Source: Candidatus Kuenenia stuttgartensis
GTDB lineage: Bacteria; Planctomycetota; Planctomycetia; Planctomycetales; Planctomycetaceae
DNA length: 35,904 nucleotides
Direction: 5' to 3'
Assembly: GCA_945861975.1 (NCBI GenBank)
Contig: CAMAXD010000016.1
Coordinates: 1 to 35,904 of the forward strand
In this document: positions 9,951 to 17,544 of the stretch, piece after piece
Numbering within the stretch: the first letter of the stretch is position 1
Layout: each line of letters begins with the position of its first letter
Program-made: the position numbers and the translations under genes
The notes under the pieces: generated by a model
Told to the model about the DNA's origin: nothing
The model's database searches: none
The model's input: the letters and a program-made list of their open reading frames with translations, nothing else

Positions 9951-10047
9951 AATGGTGTGCCCGCGTTCGCATTCGCTCACTTGTCACACCCTACAAGTGC
10001 AGGCTGAAATCTGCAGGGTGTGACAAGCGAAGCGACGGCACACCATT
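9951..10047. repeat. Long imperfect inverted repeat between sucB and lpdA
   Basis: The left arm (9951-9992: AATGGTGTGCC ... CTTGTCACACCCT) is mirrored by the right arm (10015-10047: AGGGTGTGACAAG ... GGCACACCATT). The 13-base and 11-base blocks match exactly; the sequence between them, containing CGAAGCGA-like bases, matches only partly. A small stem (TGCAG 9998-10002, CTGCA 10011-10015) sits in the centre. The element lies 19 bp upstream of the lpdA start, in the mRNA leader or intercistronic region. It looks like a mobile palindromic repeat, not a terminator, because no T-run follows. Confidence 0.8.
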
Positions 10048-10054
10048 TTAATCA

Positions 10055-10074
10055 CCGATCTGAGGACAGATCGG
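10055..10074. repeat. Perfect 8-bp hairpin just downstream of sucB
   Basis: CCGATCTG (10055-10062) and CAGATCGG (10067-10074) are exact reverse complements around a 4-base loop. The hairpin sits a few bases after the sucB stop codon. On the minus transcript it is not followed by a T-run, so it is more likely a dispersed repeat or an mRNA-stabilising stem than an intrinsic terminator. Confidence 0.7.
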
Positions 10075-10081
10075 CCTACAG

Positions 10082-11263
10082 TTAGACTTCAAGAATCAGT
10101 CGCGTTGGATCTTCAATCAGATCCTTCACAAGTTTCAGGAAGGAAACAGCTTCGCGGCCGTCGACGACTCTGTGGTCGTAGGTCAGAGCAACGTACATCA
10201 TCGGTCGGATCACAACTTCTCCATTGACCGCGATCGGGCGATCAAAGATGCCATGCATGCCAAGCACGCCGCTCTGAGGAGGATTTACGATCGGCGTCGA
10301 AAGCAGCGAACCGTAAACGCCGCCGTTGGTGATCGTGAACGTGCCGCCGTCCAGTTCTTCCAGGGTAATCTGGTTGTTCTTCGCCTTCACAGCGTATTGA
10401 ACGATCGCCAGTTCGATATCGGAGAAGCTCATGTTCTCAGCATTTCGCAGGACGGGGACCACAAGTCCTTTGCCGCCACCAATCGCAATGCCGATGTCGC
10501 AGTAGTTATAGTGCGTGAGCTGCTTGCCGTTCATCTGTGCATTCAGCGCCGGAAATTGCTGAAGTCCAGCGACGACGGCTCGCACGAAGAACGACATGAA
10601 GCCCAGCTTCACGCCGTATTTCTTTTCGAAAACGTCCTTATACGATTCACGCAGCTTCTTCACGGCTGACATGTCGACTTCATTGAAGGTCGTCAGCAAC
10701 GCGGCGGTCTGCTGAGCTTCCACAAGTCGACGGGCGATCGTCTGACGAATCGGGCTGAGTGGCACGTTACGAGTTTCACGGCTTCCGCCGACTCGCACAG
10801 GGCCCGCCTGGACCGTTCGGATCACGTCTTCCTTAAGCACCCGACCGCCAGGACCTGTGCCTGCCACTGAACCTGCGGGAAGATTGTTCTTTGCCATTTC
10901 AGAAGCCGCCGCTGGCATCACATGACCACCGGCTTTTGCAGGAACCGCCGGGGCTGTTGGTGCAGAAGCGACTGGCGCGGCCGCAGGCGACGGAGCAGAA
11001 GTTGCGGCGGGTGCATCAGAAGGCTGCAGGTATCCAATAACCTCGCCAATCGCTGCCGAATCACCAGCCTTCTTCAGAATGCGAGTTACAATGCCACTCA
11101 CCGGCGCTGGGATACCAAACGTTGCTTTGTCCGTCTCAAGTCCGACCACATCCTTGTCAGCCGCCACGAACTTTCCTTCGCTGGCATACCACTCTCCAAT
11201 GAAAACTTCGGAGATAGATTCACCAACGGCCGGAACCTTGATTTCGATTTCCTTAGTGCTCAT
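10082..11263 (-). CDS. sucB: Dihydrolipoamide succinyltransferase, E2 of 2-oxoglutarate dehydrogenase
   Basis: A 393-residue E2. The N-terminal lipoyl domain (1-80) carries the lipoylated Lys46 in '[13 protein letters not shown]'. A Pro/Ala linker follows (about 80-110), then the peripheral E1/E3-binding domain ('[20 protein letters not shown]' then 'VLKEDV'), then the catalytic acyltransferase domain with 'RKTIA'-like '[14 protein letters not shown]', 'TTFNEVDMS' and the active-site motif DHRVVDG (His364, Asp368). 'FNEVDM' and 'FGIPAP' fit succinyl- better than acetyltransferases. ATG 11261-11263 overlaps the sucA stop in an ATGA junction, which implies translational coupling and a common transcript. 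Together with sucA and lpdA it completes the complex that converts 2-oxoglutarate and CoA to succinyl-CoA in the TCA cycle. Confidence 0.96.
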   Translation of the reverse strand: MSTKEIEIKVPAVGESISEVFIGEWYASEGKFVAADKDVVGLETDKATFGIPAPVSGIVTRILKKAGDSAAIGEVIGYLQPSDAPAATSAPSPAAAPVASAPTAPAVPAKAGGHVMPAAASEMAKNNLPAGSVAGTGPGGRVLKEDVIRTVQAGPVRVGGSRETRNVPLSPIRQTIARRLVEAQQTAALLTTFNEVDMSAVKKLRESYKDVFEKKYGVKLGFMSFFVRAVVAGLQQFPALNAQMNGKQLTHYNYCDIGIAIGGGKGLVVPVLRNAENMSFSDIELAIVQYAVKAKNNQITLEELDGGTFTITNGGVYGSLLSTPIVNPPQSGVLGMHGIFDRPIAVNGEVVIRPMMYVALTYDHRVVDGREAVSFLKLVKDLIEDPTRLILEV

Positions 11264-14160
11264 TCGAGTTCAAATGCCTGTTTAAGAATTGTCTGTTGTT
11301 CAATTTTGTGACTGGTCGCAGACCCCGTAGCTGGGCTGGCAGACTCTGGACGACATACGCCTCGGAACGGATACTGATCCAACAGGCGTTCCCCATACTT
11401 CATTCTCAAAAAGCCCCACGCACCCATATTGCGTGCTTCTTCCTGAACCCAGAATAGAGACAGCTTCTCCGGGTACTGTGACAACGCCTCACCCAGGACC
11501 TTTGCGGGGAATGGGTACAGTTGTTCAATCCGAATAATCGCCACGTCCGTGATCTTGTTATCTTCTCTGTACTTCGCGAGATCGTAATAAACTTTCCCGG
11601 AACACAGCAGAACCCGACTGACGGCTTCCGCCGGAATTGTCGTATCCGGAATCACTTCCCGGAACTGTCCACTGACAAGTTCCGAAAGCGGAGAGGTCGC
11701 ATCTTTGGACCGAAGGAGACTCTTGGGTGTCATCACGACTAAGGGCTTTTTCCAGCGCCGAAGCGTTTGCCGCCGCAACAGATGGAAGTAATTTGCTGGA
11801 GTTGTCGGATTTGCCACCTGGATGTTGTCATCGGCACCCATGGCAAGGAATCGCTCCAGCCTGGCGCTGGAATGCTCCGGCCCCTGCCCTTCCATTCCAT
11901 GAGGAAGCAACAGCACCATGCCGCTGAGTCGCTTCCACTTGTCTTCACCACTGGCAATGAACTGATCGATGATTACCTGTGCAACGTTAACAAAGTCGCC
12001 GAACTGAGCTTCCCAGATCACCAAGCCATCCGGACAGTCGAGGCTATAGCCGTACTCGAAACCAAGTACACCAACCTCCGAAAGCGGGCTATTGTAAATC
12101 TCAACATGTTCCGCACGAGCAGCCACGTGCTGCAGACCAATCCAAACTCGCCCATCATTGAAGTCGTAGAGTCCGGCATGGCGATGACTGAATGTTCCTC
12201 GACGAACATCCTGCCCGCTGAACCGCATATGAGTTCCCTCTTGCACGAGGGTCCCGAAGGCAGTCATTTCTGCCCCACCCCAGTCAAAGAGAATTTCACC
12301 AGCCGCCATCTTTCGTCGGGATTCCAAAATCGCCTCAATCTTTGGATGCGGCTTGAATCCTTCCGGAGGTGACGTCAACGTCGTCATTACCTTGCGAATC
12401 GTATCCGCAGGTACTCCCGTTACAGGAGCATCAGCTTTAGCGGAAGCGCCGCCGAAATAACCGTTCCACATCCCTCCGCCACTGTCTTCCAGATACTTAA
12501 AGCCCTCTTTGCGAGCTTCGAGCAACTCTGCTTCCAACACCTGCCCTCGACGCGCGACAATTTCCATGCCTTCTTCCTTCGTCACCTCGCGCAAACCGAC
12601 GAGAGACTCAAGGAAGCTGTTGAAAACTGTTTGGCGACTTCGAATGACCTGATACATTGTCGGCTGAGTGAATGCAGGCTCATCGGCTTCGTTGTGACCG
12701 CGACGACGGAAGCAATACATGTCGATAATGACATCGCGATGAAACTTCGCGCGGAAGTCCATTGCCAACTGAACAACCTGAGCAACGGCCTCCGGATCTT
12801 CGCCGTTCACATGGAAGATCGGTATCTGCAACATCCGAGCAACGTCTGTCGAATACGTACACGATCTCGCTTCAGATGGCGACGTCGTGAAACCAATCTG
12901 ATTGTTTACAATAATATGCACAGTGCCGCCTGTCTGATAACCAGGCAGTTCACTCAGATTCAATGTTTCCTGAATGACCCCTTCACCAGCAAACGCGGCA
13001 TCTCCATGCACCAGGATGACACAACTCTTTCGACGATCGAAATCCTCGTTTCGATCCTGTTTTGCTCGAAGTCGGCCCTGAGCAACCGGGTTGACGAATT
13101 CGAGATGGCTCGGATTGAAGCATAATGTCAAATGGACATTCTGCCCCGAGGAAGTCATACGGTCGGAGCTATAGCCAAGGTGATACTTCACATCACCACG
13201 GCCCATCTTCAACTGAGGATCCACGTCATCAAATTCGCGGAAGATCTTCGATGGGCTCTTGCCCATGATGTTTGCCAGCACATTCAGTCGCCCGCGATGC
13301 GCCATCGCCAACACGATCAGATCAGTCCCCTGACTTCCAGCTCGTTCGATCGCCATATCGAGCAAGGGAATGAGACTCTCGGCACCTTCGAGCGAAAAGC
13401 TTTTGGCCCCAACGTATTTCTTCTGAACGAACTCTTCAAAAACAACGGCGTCGCTCAGTCGTTCAAGAATTCGGACTTGTTCGGACCGTGAAAGTTTGAG
13501 TCGATTGGCGGTTCGCTCCATTCGGTCCTGCAGCCACTGTCGCACTTGCATGCTGTCGATATGCATAAACTGCACACCGATTGATCGACAATAAGTCGAC
13601 TGCATCCACGTTACAAGTTGACGGAGCGTCTGAGTATCAGGCCCACCAGCCCATTGAGTCGAAAACTTTCGATTCATGTGCTCTTCAGTGAAGCCGTAAA
13701 ACGCAGGATCAAGTTCCGCTGGCTTCGGGCGTTCAGCATTCAACGGGTCGATCTTAGCGATAATATGACCGCGGACTCGATAGCTGCGGATCAGCTGATC
13801 AAGGCGTTCCTGCAGAATGACCGCATCCGAAGTCGAAGGATCAACTCGAACCTCAGTCGACTTATGAAAGATGCTCTCCGCTTGAAACGGTGCCTGGAGG
13901 CTTTCGGGAGTCAGGCCAGAATCAACAACCTGAAGTTCATCAAAATAATCTCTCCAATCAGGAGAGACCGAGTTGCGATCGCGAAGGTAACTTTCCAGTT
14001 GAGTCTCTGCGAACTCGACATTCTGCGTGCCCATGTCAACGCGAGGCTTCGCACTCGGGACATGACCAGCAACATGCCCGGTGACACCGTCACCATGCCC
14101 TTCATTCGGCGAATCCAGAAATGCCGGAGCGCCTGTTGGAAGTGAAGTTGTGTTAGACAT
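11260..14160 (-). CDS. sucA: 2-oxoglutarate dehydrogenase E1 component (thiamine diphosphate-dependent)
   Basis: A 966-residue E1. ATG 14160 was chosen; the TTG at 14166 would only add two residues. An acidic, poorly conserved lead of about 50 residues precedes the conserved N-terminal E1o helix ('[20 protein letters not shown]'). Landmarks: '[17 protein letters not shown]' (about residue 288 on); the ThDP/Mg motif starting '[18 protein letters not shown]' and ending in 'VNNQIGFTT' (about 384-425); '[16 protein letters not shown]'; and the transketolase-like domain with '[17 protein letters not shown]' and '[16 protein letters not shown]'. The family is usually 900-990 residues, so this is full length. 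It decarboxylates 2-oxoglutarate and transfers the succinyl group to SucB. It is first in the minus-strand operon and divergent from mog. Confidence 0.97.
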   Translation of the reverse strand: MSNTTSLPTGAPAFLDSPNEGHGDGVTGHVAGHVPSAKPRVDMGTQNVEFAETQLESYLRDRNSVSPDWRDYFDELQVVDSGLTPESLQAPFQAESIFHKSTEVRVDPSTSDAVILQERLDQLIRSYRVRGHIIAKIDPLNAERPKPAELDPAFYGFTEEHMNRKFSTQWAGGPDTQTLRQLVTWMQSTYCRSIGVQFMHIDSMQVRQWLQDRMERTANRLKLSRSEQVRILERLSDAVVFEEFVQKKYVGAKSFSLEGAESLIPLLDMAIERAGSQGTDLIVLAMAHRGRLNVLANIMGKSPSKIFREFDDVDPQLKMGRGDVKYHLGYSSDRMTSSGQNVHLTLCFNPSHLEFVNPVAQGRLRAKQDRNEDFDRRKSCVILVHGDAAFAGEGVIQETLNLSELPGYQTGGTVHIIVNNQIGFTTSPSEARSCTYSTDVARMLQIPIFHVNGEDPEAVAQVVQLAMDFRAKFHRDVIIDMYCFRRRGHNEADEPAFTQPTMYQVIRSRQTVFNSFLESLVGLREVTKEEGMEIVARRGQVLEAELLEARKEGFKYLEDSGGGMWNGYFGGASAKADAPVTGVPADTIRKVMTTLTSPPEGFKPHPKIEAILESRRKMAAGEILFDWGGAEMTAFGTLVQEGTHMRFSGQDVRRGTFSHRHAGLYDFNDGRVWIGLQHVAARAEHVEIYNSPLSEVGVLGFEYGYSLDCPDGLVIWEAQFGDFVNVAQVIIDQFIASGEDKWKRLSGMVLLLPHGMEGQGPEHSSARLERFLAMGADDNIQVANPTTPANYFHLLRRQTLRRWKKPLVVMTPKSLLRSKDATSPLSELVSGQFREVIPDTTIPAEAVSRVLLCSGKVYYDLAKYREDNKITDVAIIRIEQLYPFPAKVLGEALSQYPEKLSLFWVQEEARNMGAWGFLRMKYGERLLDQYPFRGVCRPESASPATGSATSHKIEQQTILKQAFELE

Positions 14161-14391
14161 TTTCAACTGACTTTGTTTTCAGCGGTACCGTACATGAGTC
14201 GGTCATACGGCCTGCGTGGAGGGAACTGAGGGGAGTATTCTGATTCAACAGTGTAGACTTTGACGCCCACAGGGTTGCCGCATCATAGACGGACTGCCAT
14301 GATTGGGAAGCTTTTGACGGTCTGCAGGTCAGGAATTTTGCGGTGGGAAGATTCTTAGACCTCACCCAGAACAAAGGGAATATTGACTCAC

Positions 14392-14928
14392 ATGGAAACA
14401 ATTGCACAGATCGGGGTGCTCACAGTATCAGACCGTGCCAGTCGAGGTGAATACGAAGATCTGGGCGGCCCAGCGATCCAAAACTACCTGTTCGAGGTGA
14501 TCGCTTCGCCATGGTCCCCGATTTACCAAGTCGTCCCTGACGATCGACCATCGATCGCTCATGAAATGCGACGAATGTCGGATGAGCTTAACTGTTGCCT
14601 GATCATCACGACAGGCGGAACCGGCCCCGCCGTCAGGGATGTCACTCCCGAGGCGACCGCAGACGTATGCGAAAAAATGATGCCGGGCTTTGGAGAACTT
14701 ATGCGAAAGGTCTCACTGGAAAAGGTTCCTACTGCAATTTTAAGCCGACAAACAGCAGGAATTCGTGCAAAATGCCTGATTGTGAACCTTCCCGGACAAC
14801 CCAAGGCGATCAAAGAGTGCCTTGACGCGGTAATGCCTGCAATACCTTATTGCATCGATCTGATTGGCGGACCAAGACTGGAAACTCATGAACACCGAGT
14901 GAAAGCATTCAGACCCAAGGCAAAATAG
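14392..14928 (+). CDS. mog: Molybdopterin adenylyltransferase
   Basis: A 178-residue MoeA/MogA-fold protein starting at ATG 14392. A TTG at 14383 with nearby AAAGGG is an alternative that adds three residues. The N-terminus 'IGVLTVSDRASRGEYEDLGG' and the glycine-rich active-site segment 'ITTGGTGPAVRDVTPEAT' (about residues 72-90) are the family hallmarks. The segment 'LSRQTAGIRAKCLIVNLPGQ' corresponds to the conserved 'SR...G..g..liinlPG'. The enzyme adenylylates molybdopterin before molybdate insertion by MoeA. No other molybdenum-cofactor gene is visible nearby. It is transcribed divergently from sucA across about 230 bp in which I see no clear promoter motif. Confidence 0.93.
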   Translation: METIAQIGVLTVSDRASRGEYEDLGGPAIQNYLFEVIASPWSPIYQVVPDDRPSIAHEMRRMSDELNCCLIITTGGTGPAVRDVTPEATADVCEKMMPGFGELMRKVSLEKVPTAILSRQTAGIRAKCLIVNLPGQPKAIKECLDAVMPAIPYCIDLIGGPRLETHEHRVKAFRPKAK

Positions 14929-14972
14929 TCCCACAACCCATAAAGATAGTTCTCCAACCCGTGGATACCAAC

Positions 14973-15001
14973 AAAAAAAGCCCCAGAGAATACTCTGAGG
15001 C
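14973..15001 (-). terminator. Rho-independent terminator of the Gly-rich exported protein gene
   Basis: Read on the minus strand: a nine-pair stem (GCCTCAGAG / CTCTGGGGC, one G-U pair) with loop TATT followed by seven T residues, about 30 bp after the stop codon at 15031. The reverse direction has only a weak T-tract, so it may help terminate mog less efficiently. Confidence 0.85.
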
Positions 15002-15030
15002 CTTAATTTGACATAGACATATCATCAGTT

Positions 15031-16275
15031 TCATGGGCTCGCCGCACTGTCATTTTGACCCGCAAGATAGCCAGCCCCAGCACCAATCGCACCACCAAGA
15101 AGTGCCCCAAGTCCGCCTCCTCCGCCACCGCCTCCTCCAGCACCGGCACCACCGCCTCCGGCACCACCTGCACCTGGCGTTCCTGGAGGAGCGCCCGGTG
15201 GAGTTGCACCCGGAGTCACGCTACCACCAGTTAAATCAGCAGAGTTCGTGCTATTGAAGTTCCCTGCGTTTGCGGGCGCAACATTCATTTCAAGCGAAGC
15301 CATCACGGCAACAGTTCGGTATTGTAAAGAACCAGCCTGAGCGACCTCCTGTTCGGCCCCAACAATCTCAACACCTAGAGCGAATGTCCCATCTTTTCCC
15401 ACGCCAACAACGCTGTGGAAACCCGGCTCTAAGCCAGCAATAAGAAACTCACCGTTGTTCTCAACTTCTGACTTTCCGACGATCTTACCTTCTTGGACAA
15501 AATACACAGTAAGATCAAGCACTTCGCGGAATCGTCCGGTCCGATCATCCATCAGACTGATCGACCCCCTCAATCGTCCATCCTTTTGTAACTGAACACG
15601 ATGACGGGCCACCGAAGTTGACAAGTCGCCGCCACCAAACGGAAACTTCTGATCATCGTCAGCCGCAGTACTGTCGAACCGAAGATCGGCCTTTGGAAGC
15701 TTTGAACTAATCAACTGCCTCACAATCCCAACGTCTGCACCAGAAACCAGTGCAGAATCAATATCAATTTCATTTGCTGAGTCATGATTTTCGTCAGCAG
15801 CGACTAAATTAATGCCGTAAAGCATAAATCCATTCTCGCTGTAAGCGAGCAATGCTGCCACGCCCGGCTTTAGCCCGGCGATCAGAAAGTTACCTTGGTC
15901 ATCAGTACTTGCTTTCCCTGATTCCACGCCTTCCTGAATCACTTTGACCGAGACACCCTTCGCCGCAGCCGCTTCGGAGCCAGAACCATATGCCGACAGC
16001 TTACCGGAAAAAGCTCCCGAAGCGTCAAGAACGACATCATGGCTTCTGGAGTGAATAACCTGATCAGGAGCCAACGGCTGCTGGATTGATTTGGCAACAT
16101 CCTCGACCACGGCTTGGGCCGCGGCTTGATTTCCACCTTCAGCCACAAGGCCTTCAGCCTCAACCGGCGATTCCTGTGGCGAAGCCGCAGAGAGCGAAAC
16201 GTACATCGAACCAGCGGTCACAGACGCGGCTAATCCAACCAGTGCAATGCCGGAGAAAAACTGATTAGACTTCAT
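15031..16275 (-). CDS. Exported protein with two carboxypeptidase-regulatory-like repeats and a Gly-rich tail
   Basis: A 414-residue protein starting at ATG 16275, with AAAGGGAAA about 10 bases upstream. The signal peptide is 'MKSNQFFSGIALVGLAASVT'. Two internal Ig-like repeats can be aligned: 'STDDQGNFLIAGLKPGVAAL' (about residues 120-140) and 'SEVENNGEFLIAGLEPGFHS' (about 273-292). Each has 'G.F.IAGL.PG' followed by a Gly-containing strand, as in carboxypeptidase regulatory-like or SdrD B-like folds. The last 70 residues are Pro/Gly-rich with a run of nine glycines, then 'ALLGGAIGAGAGYLAGQ', a glycine-zipper-like membrane-inserting segment. No enzymatic domain is seen. It is probably a surface or periplasmic structural protein; the gene is monocistronic, with its own terminator. 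The function is unknown. Confidence 0.75.
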   Translation of the reverse strand: MKSNQFFSGIALVGLAASVTAGSMYVSLSAASPQESPVEAEGLVAEGGNQAAAQAVVEDVAKSIQQPLAPDQVIHSRSHDVVLDASGAFSGKLSAYGSGSEAAAAKGVSVKVIQEGVESGKASTDDQGNFLIAGLKPGVAALLAYSENGFMLYGINLVAADENHDSANEIDIDSALVSGADVGIVRQLISSKLPKADLRFDSTAADDDQKFPFGGGDLSTSVARHRVQLQKDGRLRGSISLMDDRTGRFREVLDLTVYFVQEGKIVGKSEVENNGEFLIAGLEPGFHSVVGVGKDGTFALGVEIVGAEQEVAQAGSLQYRTVAVMASLEMNVAPANAGNFNSTNSADLTGGSVTPGATPPGAPPGTPGAGGAGGGGAGAGGGGGGGGGLGALLGGAIGAGAGYLAGQNDSAASP

Positions 16276-16503
16276 CTGACGATTTCCCTTTCTCGGGGGC
16301 TATCATGCGAACGTAAAACCCAAGACCCTAAACTAAAGCCCGCTTGTTTCTGAGCTGTTTAGCGTTCCATGACACAGAATTATGGCTTTGGCGGCTAAGT
16401 CAACGCAACTCAGAATTAGGATAAATTGCTGGATCTGATTAAAGCAACTCGTTTCCCCAAATTAACCAAACCAACTTTCAATTCAGGCTAACGGCAGGAA
16501 AAA

Positions 16504-17286
16504 TTGACTACAACTCGTGTAACCACATGGAACGTCAATGGATTGCGTGCTGCAATTCGAAAGGGGTTCCAGCGACACCTCGACGTGATCAAACCCGACG
16601 TGTTGCTCCTGCAGGAAGTCAGGGCGCGGCCGGAACAGTTGCCCGTAGAGTTTCAAAACCCCGACGGATGGCATGTCATTTGGAATCCTGCCGAAAAACC
16701 GGGCTACTCCGGAACAGCCATTTGGTCTCGCCACCCAATTCAAACGCATCAACTTGGACTATCGCCATCCACCCCTGATTCAGAGGGACGACTGATCGAA
16801 GCCAAAATCAACGGCCTCCGCATCGCATCTGTTTATCTCCCGTCCGGCTCTTCCAGCCCGGAACGGCAAGCGGTTAAGAATGAATGGTTAGACCAATTCA
16901 TTATGTGGTCATCAGACCGAACTGAACAAACGCCCACTATTTTTGGCGGTGACATAAATATTGCACACACCGAGAAAGACATCTTCTACGCGAAGGCCAA
17001 TCAGCAAACATCTGGTTTCCTCCCGCATGAGAGAGACTGGTTCGGCGGTTTGCTGAAATCTGGCTGGCACGATCTCGTTCGAGAACACCACGGCGAAGTT
17101 CAGGGGCCCTACTCCTGGTGGTCAAATCGAGGCAAAGCACGCGAATTGGACCGCGGCTGGCGAATTGACTACCTGCTATGCAACAAGGCCGCCAGACCCC
17201 TATTTGAGTCCGCCACGATTCACCGAGAAGCGGGGCTCGAAGTCAGTGACCATGCTCCCGTTTCGATTGATATCCGACCCCACTGA
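16504..17286 (+). CDS. xthA: Exodeoxyribonuclease III (AP endonuclease)
   Basis: A 260-residue enzyme of the exonuclease-endonuclease-phosphatase family at the usual length. No ATG or GTG start is in frame near the conserved N-terminus. TTG 16504 is preceded by AGGA four bases upstream and gives 'MTTTRVTTWNVNGLRAA', so a TTG start is well supported. Catalytic residues visible: Asn10 and Asn12 in 'WNVNGLR', Glu38 in 'LLQEVRA', Asp150 and Asn152 in 'GGDINIAHTEKDI', and Asp249-His250 in 'SDHAPVSI'. 'YSWWSNRGKARELDRGWRID' is the usual DNA-contact stretch. It cleaves the backbone at abasic sites in base excision repair. No partner gene is adjacent. Confidence 0.95.
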   Translation: MTTTRVTTWNVNGLRAAIRKGFQRHLDVIKPDVLLLQEVRARPEQLPVEFQNPDGWHVIWNPAEKPGYSGTAIWSRHPIQTHQLGLSPSTPDSEGRLIEAKINGLRIASVYLPSGSSSPERQAVKNEWLDQFIMWSSDRTEQTPTIFGGDINIAHTEKDIFYAKANQQTSGFLPHERDWFGGLLKSGWHDLVREHHGEVQGPYSWWSNRGKARELDRGWRIDYLLCNKAARPLFESATIHREAGLEVSDHAPVSIDIRPH

Positions 17287-17544
17287 GCAACCAATGCCTC
17301 GTTTTCTTCCCTAAACGGTATAAAGAAGCACCATTCGACTGAACAAGAACCAAGACCGTGTTGTCGCGGGGAAACACTTGGCATCAAACCACAGCATGTT
17401 CGTTCGCGGAGCGACATCGCCCTAATTTGCTGGCCACAGGATCGTACGAAAGCCGCGAATCTCCTAATATTCTCCTTCCGCATGACAGCCCAAAAGGGCT
17501 ATCCGGCAAATCCTTTTTGACTCCCTGAAGCCACGTTTCGACTC

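Noticed and set aside
14310-14345. TTGACG sequences upstream of mog as -35 boxes
   Set aside because: No acceptable -10 hexamer at 16-18 bp; not strong enough to call a promoter.
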